This document shows, in pieces, positions 17,432 through 26,160 of a stretch of 64,000 nt of DNA. Both the position numbers and the translations under genes were made by a program. The stretch's first letter is position 1, and each line of letters opens with the position of its first letter. The notes under the pieces were generated by a model. The model had not been told where the DNA came from and ran no database searches. It worked only from the letters and a program-made list of their open reading frames with translations. This DNA is from Cutibacterium porci (lineage in GTDB: Bacteria > Actinomycetota > Actinomycetes > Propionibacteriales > Propionibacteriaceae), in assembly GCF_009696315.1 (NCBI RefSeq), contig NZ_VUMG01000001.1, positions 62,001 to 126,000 of the forward strand, in the 5' to 3' direction.

Positions 17432-19690
17432 TCAGCGTGGATCACTCGTCTCAGGACTCCACCTCACGAGCCTCATCGAGTTTGTAACAACAAAGATCGA
17501 GCTGAAAGCCATCGCCGCGGCAGCGATCACCGGGCTCAGCAACCCCACCGCAGCAACCGGAATTGCAACCACGTTGTAGGCAAATGCCCAAAACAAGTTC
17601 TGGCGAATCGTGCGGTCCGTGGCATGAGCGAGGGACAATGCATCAACCGCCAACCGTGGATCTCCCCGGGTACAGATGATGTCGCTAGCGGCGATAGCGA
17701 CGTCAGTGCCAGTACCCATGGCTATGCCCAAATCTGCCGCTTGCAGGGCAGCAGCGTCATTAACCCCATCCCCCATCATCGCGACGCGGGTGCCGTCACC
17801 GCGCAGCCTCGTGACAACGTCAACCTTGTCGGCAGGCATGACATCGCTCATCACCTCGGCGATGCCCAATTCTGACGCCACCCGGGACGCAGCGCCAGAA
17901 TTATCACCAGTTACCAGAACCGGGCGCACACCCGCTTGGAGCATCCGCCGCACTGCAACACCAGCCTCCGGTTTAATTTCGTCGCTTACCGCGATGGCAC
18001 CGAGAATTTCGTCACCTCGCGCCACTACGAGCACCGTGCGGCCCTCAGCCTGGGCTTGCTCGACATTTTTCGACAACGCGTCGGGGATCGCATCAAAAAG
18101 TGACACCCGCCCAGCCTTGGCTGGCAGCCCATCCACGACCCCACTCACCCCGAGACCAGGCAGGGCCTGGAAATTCTCGGCGGGGGCTACACCCGGGCAC
18201 GCCTCAACGACAGCCCGCGAAATGGGATGCTCCGACCCAGCCTCAAGCGCTGCAGTGACGGCGAGTGCGGGTGAGCTGTCAGAAATGTTCACCGCACGTC
18301 CAGACTCATCCCACACCGCGACGACAGCCATCCGTCCGGTGGTGAGGGTACCGGTCTTATCCATCGCCATGACGCCGATGCCCCGAGCCCTCTCGAGAGA
18401 CCCCGCACCCTTAATCACGACTCCTAGCCGGGCACCGCGCCCCGTACCGGCAAGCAGGGCCATGGGGGTTGCCAGGCCCAGCGCGCAGGGGCAAGCAATA
18501 ATGAGCACCGCCACGCCAGCTGTGAAGGCCGCCGTAACACCCTGGCCCAATGCTGCCCACACGATCATCGTCAGAGCCGAAATGATCAAAACTGTCGGCA
18601 CAAAAATGGACGAGACCTTGTCGGCGAGATCTTGCGTCTTAGAGCGACTCGTCTGAGCAGCCTCAACAAGGGAAGCGATGCGAGACAGCTCAGTATCTGA
18701 ACCGACAGCAGTCGCCTCTACCACAAGCCTTCCAGAGGTGTTCACGGTGGCACCGACGACCTCGTCGCCGATTGTCACCTCGACCGGCAATGATTCGCCG
18801 GTAACGAGGGAGGCGTCAATCGCCGAATTCCCCTCAACCACCCGGCCATCGGTGGCAACTTTCTCCCCAGGACGCACCACAAAGCGGTCCCCTACTGTCA
18901 GGGCCTCGATCGGGAGGGTGATCTCGTGACCATCGCGGATGACGCGCACCGACTTGGCGCCCATCCGTAACAGCGCCTGTAGGGCAGATCCGGCCTCGGC
19001 ACGATTGCGGGCCTCAATCCATCGCCCAATGAGAATGAACGTGATGACGCCGACCGATGCCTCTAGATATAGGGAGGACGATGGATCTGTGCGCTCTAAA
19101 GCCCACGTCATGCGGTGGCGCATGCCGATATGTCCGGCATTGCCCCACACCAGCGCCCACACAGACCACCCCAGCGAGACCAAAGATCCGAGGCTAATAA
19201 GGGTGTCCATTGAGGTTGCGCCATGCCGAAGGTTCGTCCAGGCGGCGCGATGGAATCCTTCCCCGCACCACAAAACAACCGGGAGGCTAAGGGCCAGAGC
19301 CAACCACTGCCAGCCGTCGAACTGTAGAGCGGGAATCATCGAGAGCAGCATCACCGGCACCGCGAGAATGACGGCGACGATGAGTCTGGTGCGAATTTTC
19401 GCCGCGTGGTCCTCGGCGGGTGCGGCCGGCGTGGGGATACTCGCCCCGTAGCCAGCCGCCTCGACTACCCCAATGAGATCATCGACCTTAATCGGCCTGG
19501 TAGTGAGGACATGGGCCTTGTTGGTGGCGTAATTGACGGTTGCCTGGACTCCATCAACTTTGTTGAGCTTCTTAGCGATGCGAGCAGCGCACGATGCGCA
19601 ACTCATGCCCGTGATGTCGAGGTCGACGGCGGTAGGTTCCGTCGCATCCTTCAGCTCAGATGGGGCATTGTGATGAGTAAGGGTGGACAT
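17432..19690 (-). CDS. copA: Copper-exporting P1B-type ATPase
   Basis: A 752-residue heavy-metal P-type ATPase. It has one N-terminal HMA domain with G-M-S-C-A-S-C (Cys 31, 34), eight expected membrane helices, the transmembrane metal site C-P-C ([13 protein letters not shown]), the phosphorylation site D-K-T-G-T-L-T, the SEHPIS-type HP motif (GSEHPIS) and the hinge [12 protein letters not shown]. The CPC plus C-terminal YN/MxxS elements ([23 protein letters not shown]) place it with Cu(I) exporters. The ATG at 19690 has an AGGAAGGA site. It is the last gene of csoR-copZ-copA, with a hairpin in the 151-nt copZ-copA gap. Confidence 0.95.
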   Translation of the reverse strand: MSTLTHHNAPSELKDATEPTAVDLDITGMSCASCAARIAKKLNKVDGVQATVNYATNKAHVLTTRPIKVDDLIGVVEAAGYGASIPTPAAPAEDHAAKIRTRLIVAVILAVPVMLLSMIPALQFDGWQWLALALSLPVVLWCGEGFHRAAWTNLRHGATSMDTLISLGSLVSLGWSVWALVWGNAGHIGMRHRMTWALERTDPSSSLYLEASVGVITFILIGRWIEARNRAEAGSALQALLRMGAKSVRVIRDGHEITLPIEALTVGDRFVVRPGEKVATDGRVVEGNSAIDASLVTGESLPVEVTIGDEVVGATVNTSGRLVVEATAVGSDTELSRIASLVEAAQTSRSKTQDLADKVSSIFVPTVLIISALTMIVWAALGQGVTAAFTAGVAVLIIACPCALGLATPMALLAGTGRGARLGVVIKGAGSLERARGIGVMAMDKTGTLTTGRMAVVAVWDESGRAVNISDSSPALAVTAALEAGSEHPISRAVVEACPGVAPAENFQALPGLGVSGVVDGLPAKAGRVSLFDAIPDALSKNVEQAQAEGRTVLVVARGDEILGAIAVSDEIKPEAGVAVRRMLQAGVRPVLVTGDNSGAASRVASELGIAEVMSDVMPADKVDVVTRLRGDGTRVAMMGDGVNDAAALQAADLGIAMGTGTDVAIAASDIICTRGDPRLAVDALSLAHATDRTIRQNLFWAFAYNVVAIPVAAVGLLSPVIAAAAMAFSSIFVVTNSMRLVRWSPETSDPR

Positions 19691-19795
19691 ATATTTCCTT
19701 CCTGGACGACCCATCGGAGTCCGTAGCACCGGGGCTACCGGCAGCTTCAGCCAGCCCGGAGGCCGGTGGGCTGTAGGGAAAGCTAACGTCGGGGG

Positions 19796-19830
19796 TCGGG
19801 TTCTGACGGCGCTATGCGGTCAGAACCCGA
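19796..19830 (-). terminator. Hairpin between copZ and copA (attenuator or processing site)
   Basis: A 12-bp perfect stem (19796-19807 with 19819-19830) and 11-nt loop, extendable by a GGGG/CCCC arm after one mismatch, lies just after the copZ stop. No U-tract follows, so partial termination or mRNA stabilisation is likely, which would give more CopZ than CopA. Confidence 0.6.
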
Positions 19831-19841
19831 GCCCCATTGAC

Positions 19842-20231
19842 TCAGGCGTGGTGTCCGCCGCAGCCGCAACCACCCTGGCCGGCATGGGCAGCATGCTTAG
19901 CGGCGGCGTCGGAGTGATGGTGACCCCCACAGCCGCAGCCACAGCCCTCAGCCTTCTTCTCAGCGTGGCCATGACCACCACAACCACACTGACCACCCGG
20001 GTGCCCCGCAGTGTCGAGGGAGGCAGCTTCGGCGACGGTGTACTCACCAGCCTCGTCAACGGCATCGGCGACTTTGCCAAAGGGAATCTCCTCAGCCGAG
20101 TCGATCGTCATGGAACCGGATTCCAGGGACACCGTGACGTTATCGACGCCGTCAAGGGCCGAAACTTCTTCGGTAATAGCCTTGACGCAGTGCTCACAGG
20201 TCATGCCATTGATGGTGTATGTCTTGTTCAT
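19842..20231 (-). CDS. copZ: CopZ-like copper chaperone with Cys/His/Gly-rich tail
   Basis: A 129-residue protein in two parts. Residues 1-70 are a ferredoxin-fold HMA domain with G-M-T-C-E-H-C (Cys 12, 15), as in CopZ. Residues ~80-129 are a low-complexity tail rich in Cys, Gly and His, with repeated CGCGGH-like units and His runs. Ordinary CopZ proteins are about 68 residues, so the tail is an added metal-binding module, probably for storage or buffering of Cu(I) or another soft metal. It lies between csoR (23 nt upstream) and copA in one operon. Binding stoichiometry cannot be read from sequence. Confidence 0.88.
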   Translation of the reverse strand: MNKTYTINGMTCEHCVKAITEEVSALDGVDNVTVSLESGSMTIDSAEEIPFGKVADAVDEAGEYTVAEAASLDTAGHPGGQCGCGGHGHAEKKAEGCGCGCGGHHHSDAAAKHAAHAGQGGCGCGGHHA

Positions 20232-20254
20232 TTTTCCTCCATGTGTGCTTGTCG

Positions 20255-20635
20255 TCAGGCTTTAACGAGGCGAGCAATGGCCTGATTGGCCTCGGCAATC
20301 TTGTCTTCGGCTTCCTGCCCGCCCGCTTGTGCCGCACGAGCGACACAATGGCTCATATGCTCAGCGAGCAGTTCCAAGGAGACCGATTTGAGAGCCGAGG
20401 TGACTGCCGAGATCTGGGTCAAAATGTCGATGCAGTACTTCTCCTCATCGACCATCCGTTCCAGTCCACGCACCTGCCCCTCGATCCGTTTGAGTCGGCG
20501 CAGGTGCACGTCCTTATGCCCTAGATATCCATGCTGGGGGTGGCTACAACCACACGCCTTGCAGGTCTCACCAGACACCGAGGCGTCCTGGTCCATACGA
20601 TCAGGGGCACAGCAGCCGTCATCCGAGTTGGTCAT
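20255..20635 (-). CDS. csoR: CsoR-family copper-sensing repressor
   Basis: A 126-residue all-helical CsoR/RcnR-family repressor. The Cu(I) ligands are visible as Cys68-x24-His93-x3-Cys97 (EHMSHC), the C-H-C signature of true CsoR. The N-terminal ~40 residues are an extension with a C-C pair and C-K-A-C-G-C, unusual for the family and possibly an extra metal site. It is first in csoR-copZ-copA and should repress the whole operon until Cu(I) binds. A matching operator lies 24 nt upstream of the start. Confidence 0.93.
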   Translation of the reverse strand: MTNSDDGCCAPDRMDQDASVSGETCKACGCSHPQHGYLGHKDVHLRRLKRIEGQVRGLERMVDEEKYCIDILTQISAVTSALKSVSLELLAEHMSHCVARAAQAGGQEAEDKIAEANQAIARLVKA

Positions 20636-20658
20636 GCATCCTCCTCTGCGTCACAACA

Positions 20659-20675
20659 TACCCCGAGGGGGTATC
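20659..20675. promoter_or_regulatory. CsoR operator
   Basis: ATACCCC-GAG-GGGGTAT is a perfect 7-bp inverted repeat with a G/C-rich core, the form of CsoR operators (TACCCC...GGGGTA). It lies just upstream of csoR, and a further GGGTAT half-site follows at about 20685. Autoregulation of the copper operon is the direct reading. Confidence 0.85.
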
Positions 20676-20770
20676 CCACGCAAGGGTATGACGCGCCATA
20701 GATTCAGGCCACGTCCGCCCGCCTACAACCAGTCTCGCGAACCATCTGCCCTACCCCGGACGTCATCACC

Positions 20771-21040
20771 CTTATCCACACCCCCTGTGGATAAGACGTT
20801 GTTGGATGGTGCCTTCATCATGCTCGAGCTCAACTTGTACACATCCACGGTGAGTACCGCCGCTGCTACGACACGCCAGAAAACTTCGTCCAATATCTCA
20901 CACCGCAGTTATCATACCTAGTCATACTGCATTTACTGGATAGTATTCCACGGTATATCCCCCGATCTACCGAGTTATCCACACGTTGTCCCCAAACAGT
21001 CCACACCCAACTCAGCATTACCCACAGGCCCTGTGGATAA
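20771..21040. promoter_or_regulatory. Cluster of five DnaA boxes upstream of dnaB
   Basis: TTATCCACA, the consensus DnaA box, occurs at 20772-20780, 20975-20983, and inverted at 20786-20794 and 21032-21040; TTACCCACA (one mismatch) is at 21018-21026. Two of these form inverted pairs with the same 5-nt spacer (20772/20786 and 21018/21032). An A/T-richer stretch lies between them (about 20860-20965). No other gene is convincing in the 20676-21237 gap. The cluster may regulate dnaB, titrate DnaA or load helicase; dnaA and dnaN are not here, so I do not call it oriC. Confidence 0.75.
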
Positions 21041-21237
21041 CCCGTCTGCAAAGAGTTGGAAAACGTGGCACACTCCCGCCCGGAAGAGTGTCGGGCCCAC
21101 GTGGCGTCATAGACATCGTGATGCCATGCGACTGCCCGCCGCCTCGGATTGTCAGATCCGCGTGGGAACGTGGACGCCACCCTGGTGACGAACACCCCGA
21201 CACATGAACCACGCCCGTCAGCCGTGAAGGAGACGCT

Positions 21238-22584
21238 ATGTCTAGCGCACCCGCCGAACCCGGCCCTTCCTTGGACCGTAACCCTCCTCAGGACATCGAC
21301 GCCGAGAAGTCCGTACTGGGTGCCATGCTGTCCTCCAAGGACGCCATCGCTGACGTCGTCGAAGAGATTAGGGGTGTCGATTTTTATCGCCCTGCCCACG
21401 AACTCATCTTCAACACCATTACCGACCTCTACGGCCGTGGTGATCCTGCCGACACCGTCACCACTGCCGATGAACTGGATCGCCGCGGCGAGCTCGAGCG
21501 AGCTGGCGGACGCCTGTACCTGGCCGAGCTGCTCACAAATGTCACCGTCACCGCGAATGCGGCCTACTACGCGAAAATTGTTGCCGATAAAGCTGTTCTC
21601 CGCCGTCTCGTCGAAGCATCGATTCGCATCGCCCAGATGGGTTATCAAGGACAAGGAGAAGTCGCCGACATCGTCGATGCTGCTCAACAGACCCTCTACG
21701 ACGTCTCTACACGCAAAACCAGCGAAGAATACCATCCACTGTCGGAATTATTCGAGAGTGCTTTTGATGAGCTTGAGGCTATTGAGGCTCGCGGTGACGC
21801 GATGGCCGGTATTCCTACTGGATTTACCGATCTCGACGAACTCACCAATGGATTCATGCCCGGTCAGATGATTATCGTCGCCGCCCGTCCGGCCATGGGA
21901 AAATCTACTCTCGCTCTCGACTTTGCCCGCGCCGCAGCAATCAAGAACCATCTCGCGGCTGCCATCTTCAGCCTAGAGATGGGACGCAACGAGATCGTTA
22001 TGAGATTACTATCTGCCGAAGCCGGGATCGAGCTGTCACGGATGCGCGCGGGACGCCTGTCCGAAGAAGATTGGCAACGGATGGTCGATAAAACAACGCA
22101 GATCTCGTCGGCGCCATTATTCATTGATGACTCTCCCAACCTAACGATGATGGAAATTCGCGCCAAAGCCCGCAGAATGAAGCAGAAATTCGACCTCAAG
22201 CTCGTCGTCATCGACTATATGCAGCTCATGACGTCTGGGAAGAAAGTAGAGTCACGCCAGTTAGAGGTTTCGGAATTCTCCCGCCAGATCAAATTGCTGG
22301 CTAAAGAGCTTGAAATCCCCGTTGTAGCCCTTTCCCAGCTCAACCGTGGCCCCGAGCAGCGCAACGACAAGAAACCCATGATGAGCGACCTACGCGAATC
22401 CGGCTCCCTGGAACAGGACGCCGACGTCGTTATTCTGCTGCACCGAGAAGACGTCTACGACAAGGAGTCGCCCCGGGCAGGCGAGGCCGACATCATCGTC
22501 GCCAAGCACCGCAATGGGCCGACGCGGACCGTGCCGGTAGTCTTCCAAGGCCACTACTCGCGCTTCGTCGACATGCAGCGCTGA
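21238..22584 (+). CDS. dnaB: Replicative DNA helicase
   Basis: A 448-residue DnaB. The N-terminal helical DnaB_N domain (about 18-120) carries EKSVLGAML, and a RecA-like ATPase follows (from about 190). Walker A reads A-R-P-A-M-G-K-S-T (about 216-224), Walker B is LVVIDYMQL, and the arginine-finger region is DLRESGSLEQDADVV. No intein interrupts it, unlike in some actinobacteria. A GGAG site precedes the ATG. It is not preceded by rpsF-ssb-rplI as in many actinobacteria; instead a DnaA-box cluster lies upstream. Confidence 0.97.
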   Translation: MSSAPAEPGPSLDRNPPQDIDAEKSVLGAMLSSKDAIADVVEEIRGVDFYRPAHELIFNTITDLYGRGDPADTVTTADELDRRGELERAGGRLYLAELLTNVTVTANAAYYAKIVADKAVLRRLVEASIRIAQMGYQGQGEVADIVDAAQQTLYDVSTRKTSEEYHPLSELFESAFDELEAIEARGDAMAGIPTGFTDLDELTNGFMPGQMIIVAARPAMGKSTLALDFARAAAIKNHLAAAIFSLEMGRNEIVMRLLSAEAGIELSRMRAGRLSEEDWQRMVDKTTQISSAPLFIDDSPNLTMMEIRAKARRMKQKFDLKLVVIDYMQLMTSGKKVESRQLEVSEFSRQIKLLAKELEIPVVALSQLNRGPEQRNDKKPMMSDLRESGSLEQDADVVILLHREDVYDKESPRAGEADIIVAKHRNGPTRTVPVVFQGHYSRFVDMQR

Positions 22585-22625
22585 TAGCTGTACCCAATTA
22601 ACCCAGTCGGCACTACCGTGGGGTC

Positions 22626-23636
22626 ATGGAAAGCATGCATGCCGTCGCCATCACCGGCCCCCTCCCGGTTTCTGATCCTGAGTGCTTCGTTGACATTGAC
22701 CTGCCGATCCCCGAGCCGGGTCCGCACGACCTCCTGGTAGAAGTCCAGGCCGTGTCGATCAACCCCATCGACATCAAATTGCGCAAGGGTGCTGGGACGC
22801 TCTCGCATCCGCGCGTGCTGGGGTTTGACGCCGCCTCCATCGTGCGTGCCGTCGGATCAGAAGTCAGTGACTTCAGAATCGGTGACCAGGTGTGGCACTC
22901 CGGGAACCGCGATCGCCCCGGCACCTATTCTCAATTCACCCTGGTTGATTCACGGATCGTCTCAAAGCGCCCGCCGTCATTGTCCATCGCCGAGGCCGCA
23001 TCTCTACCGCTCACTGGCCTGACGGCGTGGCAAGCCCTTATCGACCACATCCGTCTGGGCACCCCCACGAAGCGAAGTGACAAGGCCTTCCTCATGATTG
23101 GCGGGGCAGGCGGCGTCGGATCGGCAGCCATCCAGCTAGCTCGCGCTATCACCAGGGGACCGGTCGTGGCGACCTCCTCGCGCCCAGAAAGCGCACAGTG
23201 GTGCCAGGATATGGGAGCTACCGGGATTATTGACCACCGCGAACCCCTCGCCCCGCAGATGCAAGAGCTCGGTATTGCTGGATTTGACGGCGTCCTCTCG
23301 GCCTACACACCACCGGCATCAACCTTGGCTGACGTCATCGCGCCGTTCGGGCATCTGGTCATGATCGACGGGACGGACTCCTTCGATCTCATGGCTTTCA
23401 AGCTGAAGTCGTTGACGGTGACCAGCGAGTCGATGTTTAGCCGCCCGCAATTCGCGACACCTGACATCGCCGAACAAGGAAGGGCACTCGCCAGCATCGC
23501 CGACCTCGTCGAGAGGGGGCAGATCCGTCCGACGATGACCCGCCATATCGAGGGTCTGACAGCCCAGCATGTGCGTGAAGCCACCGAGGCCGTCGAGTCT
23601 GGGGCCATGATCGGAAAGGTTGTCATCACGGTGTGA
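22626..23636 (+). CDS. Zinc-type alcohol dehydrogenase-like / quinone oxidoreductase
   Basis: A 336-residue medium-chain dehydrogenase of the ZADH/quinone-oxidoreductase subgroup. The GroES-like N-terminus (about 10-120) includes VLGFDAASIV and lacks the catalytic zinc Cys-His set. The nucleotide-binding motif G-G-A-G-G-V-G-S-A appears about 160. It should reduce quinones or activated alkenes with NADPH. The ATG at 22626 may be replaced by one 4-5 codons later. It follows dnaB by 41 nt on the same strand, without evident functional link. Confidence 0.85.
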   Translation: MESMHAVAITGPLPVSDPECFVDIDLPIPEPGPHDLLVEVQAVSINPIDIKLRKGAGTLSHPRVLGFDAASIVRAVGSEVSDFRIGDQVWHSGNRDRPGTYSQFTLVDSRIVSKRPPSLSIAEAASLPLTGLTAWQALIDHIRLGTPTKRSDKAFLMIGGAGGVGSAAIQLARAITRGPVVATSSRPESAQWCQDMGATGIIDHREPLAPQMQELGIAGFDGVLSAYTPPASTLADVIAPFGHLVMIDGTDSFDLMAFKLKSLTVTSESMFSRPQFATPDIAEQGRALASIADLVERGQIRPTMTRHIEGLTAQHVREATEAVESGAMIGKVVITV

Positions 23637-23661
23637 CGCAATACTCTCGTAGACTCGGATC

Positions 23662-23979
23662 ATGAAGCTCAACCAGGCAGAAGACGTCAATACCGCCGAA
23701 GTCGTCGGCATCGGGCTCGTCGGGGGATGGCTCACCGCCCGCACCACCGGAATCCGGCCGCTGGGTGGAGCTGTCCTTGCGGCTGCTGGCTGCTGGGCTG
23801 GCCGAACATGGCTCGCGAAAAGCGGTCCTACAGTCGCCGGCCTGCTCGGTGCTACCTATCTCGCGGCCTTCGGCGCTTCCCACGGATTAGCGAAGAAAAT
23901 TGGCGCGTGGCCAGCCGTCATCACCGTGACCGCCGCTACCTGTACTGCCTGCCATTTTTTGTGCGACACCAAAGAATGA
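23662..23979 (+). CDS. Small membrane protein of unknown function
   Basis: A 105-residue protein with three or so short hydrophobic segments (about 14-30, 34-50, 57-72, 80-98) rich in Gly and Ala, and a pair of Cys near the end (TCTACHFLC). I do not recognise a family. The stop overlaps the start of the DNA glycosylase gene by ATGA, so the two are translationally coupled. Its spacing of 25 nt from the preceding gene suggests a shared transcript. Confidence 0.6.
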   Translation: MKLNQAEDVNTAEVVGIGLVGGWLTARTTGIRPLGGAVLAAAGCWAGRTWLAKSGPTVAGLLGATYLAAFGASHGLAKKIGAWPAVITVTAATCTACHFLCDTKE

Positions 23980-24575
23980 TCGACCTCTCGGCTCCCGCCA
24001 CCGAGGTCGCGCCGCTCTTGCTCGGAGCGACAATCTGGCGCGGCCCAGTCGGGATTCGCCTTACCGAGGTCGAGGCGTATATGGGGCTAGATGACCCTGC
24101 CTCCCACGCATTCCGCGGGCCTACTCCGAGGGCCCGCGTCATGTTTGGGCCACCCGGCCATATATATGTGTACTTGTCCTATGGCATACACCGCTGTGTC
24201 AACCTCGTGTGCTCTCCTGAGGGAGAGGCATCTGCCGTACTGCTACGGGCCGGGCGCGTCGTAGCCGGGAAAGATGACGTACGCCTCCGACGTGGGAATG
24301 TTGCTGAGAACCGCTATGCCTGCGGCCCCGGAAATATGGGGTCAGCTCTGGGTACCGACCTCACAGAGTCCGGTGAGTCGGTGAGCATAATCACGGGGCT
24401 GACACGTGCAAGCCAGCCCCTCGAGGCAGGCATCAGTAGTCGATGGCGGTTGGAGCTCGCAACGCAGGTTGCCGAATTCCGTCAGGGGCCGCGGATTGGA
24501 ATCAGCCGCAACACCGATGCGCCGTGGCGGTGGTGGATTCCCGGGGACCCCACGGTGTCGGGCCCGCGAAAATAG
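23976..24575 (+). CDS. DNA-3-methyladenine glycosylase (AAG/Mpg family)
   Basis: A 199-residue AAG-family glycosylase. Family landmarks are T-E-V-E-A-Y (catalytic Glu), D-P-A-S-H-A, a Tyr-rich IYVYLSYGIHRCVN segment that forms the base pocket, A-V-L-L-R-A and G-P-G-N-M/L. It flips out and excises alkylated purines such as 3-methyladenine and hypoxanthine. The start is the ATG overlapping the upstream stop (ATGA); a longer opening to 23727 in this frame lies inside the membrane protein gene and has no similarity. Confidence 0.92.
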   Translation: MIDLSAPATEVAPLLLGATIWRGPVGIRLTEVEAYMGLDDPASHAFRGPTPRARVMFGPPGHIYVYLSYGIHRCVNLVCSPEGEASAVLLRAGRVVAGKDDVRLRRGNVAENRYACGPGNMGSALGTDLTESGESVSIITGLTRASQPLEAGISSRWRLELATQVAEFRQGPRIGISRNTDAPWRWWIPGDPTVSGPRK

Positions 24576-24795
24576 GATTGCTACCGGGCGCTTCCCTCAA
24601 CGCGTGCAGTATCACCCCACAGTGGCCTCACCCCTCGGCTCACATCTTCAGTGACGAATAACCCCGACTGGCAGGGGGTCGCGCCATTCCAGTGCTCGGC
24701 CACACCCCGAACCGGGATTTTTTGAACACCAACACCACCACACACCCAACCGCTGCGACCCCAACGGCCAGAGCCAGCACGAGCGCAGGCACGTG

Positions 24796-24832
24796 AAAAG
24801 GCCGGGACCCGCCCCCACAGCAGGTCCCGGCC
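24796..24832 (-). terminator. Rho-independent terminator of glpABC
   Basis: GGCCGGGACC (24800-24809) pairs with GGTCCCGGCC (24823-24832). On the minus-strand transcript the 10-bp stem is followed by UUUU (24799-24796). It lies 75 nt beyond the glpC stop. The rest of the 24576-24907 gap holds no gene I can support. Confidence 0.85.
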
Positions 24833-24907
24833 AGCTCCGGATCACAGGAGGTCCGGCGAAGCTAAGCCCCACACCATCGAAAAGCGGTAGGGCTCAGCAG
24901 GTTTCGA

Positions 24908-26158
24908 TCAATCAAGCAGATTGTCCGACAGCCCGAGCGCGTGATGCAGCAACCACACCGGATGCACAATTTTGACGCCTGAGGACTTGGAGATCTGCCA
25001 ACGGCACGTTTCGGTATCACACACTCCAACGCCCTCGTTGTGGTCCTGCATGTGCTTGAACACGCCCGCACCAATCTTCTGGGCAACCTCGTAGCGTTCA
25101 GCTTTCAGGCCATAGGTGCCAGCAATGCCACAACACGGCTCGTTAGATTCGAGCACCTTGACACCCGGGATGAGCTCCATGAGCTGAACCGCAGGGAATC
25201 CCATGCCCTGGCTCTTAACCTGGCACGGCTGGTGGTAAGGAACCGTGATGTCAATCGGACGGAACTGAGAGGCGTCGAGCTCACCGTTTCGGTACTCGTC
25301 CATGAGGAACTCAGAAAAATCCCGAGAGCGCACCGACACGTCGTGTAGCCGAGGATCGTCAACACCCATAATCTCGTGGGCTTCGTGCTTAATCATGCCG
25401 ACACACGAACCGGACGAGGACACGACCGTCAGGCCCTTACCGAGGCTGATGATCTTGTCACACAGGCTGAGGATGTCCTTGGTAGCACCCTCAAATAGGC
25501 CGTTCGACTGCTTCGCCAGGCCACAGCAACCTTGCTTCGGGACGAGCACTTCATAGCCCAGGTGCTCAAGCACCTCGATGGACTTTTTGGAGGTCTCGGT
25601 CTCGAAATAGCCGCCAGCGCAACCTTGGAAGAAGATGATGGGGCCCTTAGTGGCTGGCTTAGCCGGCTTATGGTGACGCATCCACTTGCTGAGAGTCTCA
25701 GTCTGAGCAGTCGGCATTGGGGCGTCACGATGGACCTTAATGATCTTTTCAACGGCAATGCGAATCGGCTTCTGCTTAAGGCCCCAGTTGGCCAGCGGAG
25801 CGATCGGGGACAACACCCGCCCCTCAAGGGTGGTCAGCGGGATGAGGCGGTCACGCAGCGGAACACCGTTTTGGTGCTTCATTTTTGCAGCGGCCTGCTC
25901 ATTGAGCTCGGCGATCTTTACGCCCTGAGGACAATGCAGCGTGCAGATGCCGCAAAAGTTACACCACTCTAGGGAGTGGTCGACGGAAGCTCCGTCGCGA
26001 TAACGCTCGCCCTGCGGGCCGTTGTACTTCGGCCCGGTGTAGAGCGGGGTGGCCTTGGCAACCGGGCACATCGTCTCGCAGATAGTGCATTTGACGCAGG
26101 CGTCGAGCGACTGGCGCGAGACCTCGTGTCCGGCAAATGTCTCCTCGATAACACCCAT
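24908..26158 (-). CDS. glpC: Anaerobic glycerol-3-phosphate dehydrogenase, subunit C
   Basis: A 416-residue iron-sulfur protein. Two CxxCxxCxxxC 4Fe-4S motifs lie in the first ~90 residues (C-V-K-C-T-I-C-E-T-M-C at 21-31 and CNFCGICTLHC), followed by two CCG domains (GCCGLAKQ and PCCGIAG) of the heterodisulfide-reductase type. It anchors GlpAB to the membrane and passes electrons to menaquinone during anaerobic glycerol-3-phosphate oxidation. The start at 26158 follows a GGAAAGGAAC site; a longer opening into glpB has no support. It is 2 nt from the glpB stop in glpA-glpB-glpC. Confidence 0.94.
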   Translation of the reverse strand: MGVIEETFAGHEVSRQSLDACVKCTICETMCPVAKATPLYTGPKYNGPQGERYRDGASVDHSLEWCNFCGICTLHCPQGVKIAELNEQAAAKMKHQNGVPLRDRLIPLTTLEGRVLSPIAPLANWGLKQKPIRIAVEKIIKVHRDAPMPTAQTETLSKWMRHHKPAKPATKGPIIFFQGCAGGYFETETSKKSIEVLEHLGYEVLVPKQGCCGLAKQSNGLFEGATKDILSLCDKIISLGKGLTVVSSSGSCVGMIKHEAHEIMGVDDPRLHDVSVRSRDFSEFLMDEYRNGELDASQFRPIDITVPYHQPCQVKSQGMGFPAVQLMELIPGVKVLESNEPCCGIAGTYGLKAERYEVAQKIGAGVFKHMQDHNEGVGVCDTETCRWQISKSSGVKIVHPVWLLHHALGLSDNLLD

Positions 26159-26160
26159 GA

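Noticed and set aside
20676-21237. Reading the DnaA-box cluster as the chromosomal origin
   Set aside because: dnaA, dnaN, rpmH and parAB are not adjacent, and dnaB follows. A cluster of boxes alone does not prove an origin.
24640-24792. Possible 50-residue single-helix membrane protein on the minus strand (GTG start, Val/Leu-rich helix)
   Set aside because: The start lies directly behind the glpABC terminator, with no ribosome-binding site or promoter. Compositional chance is likely.
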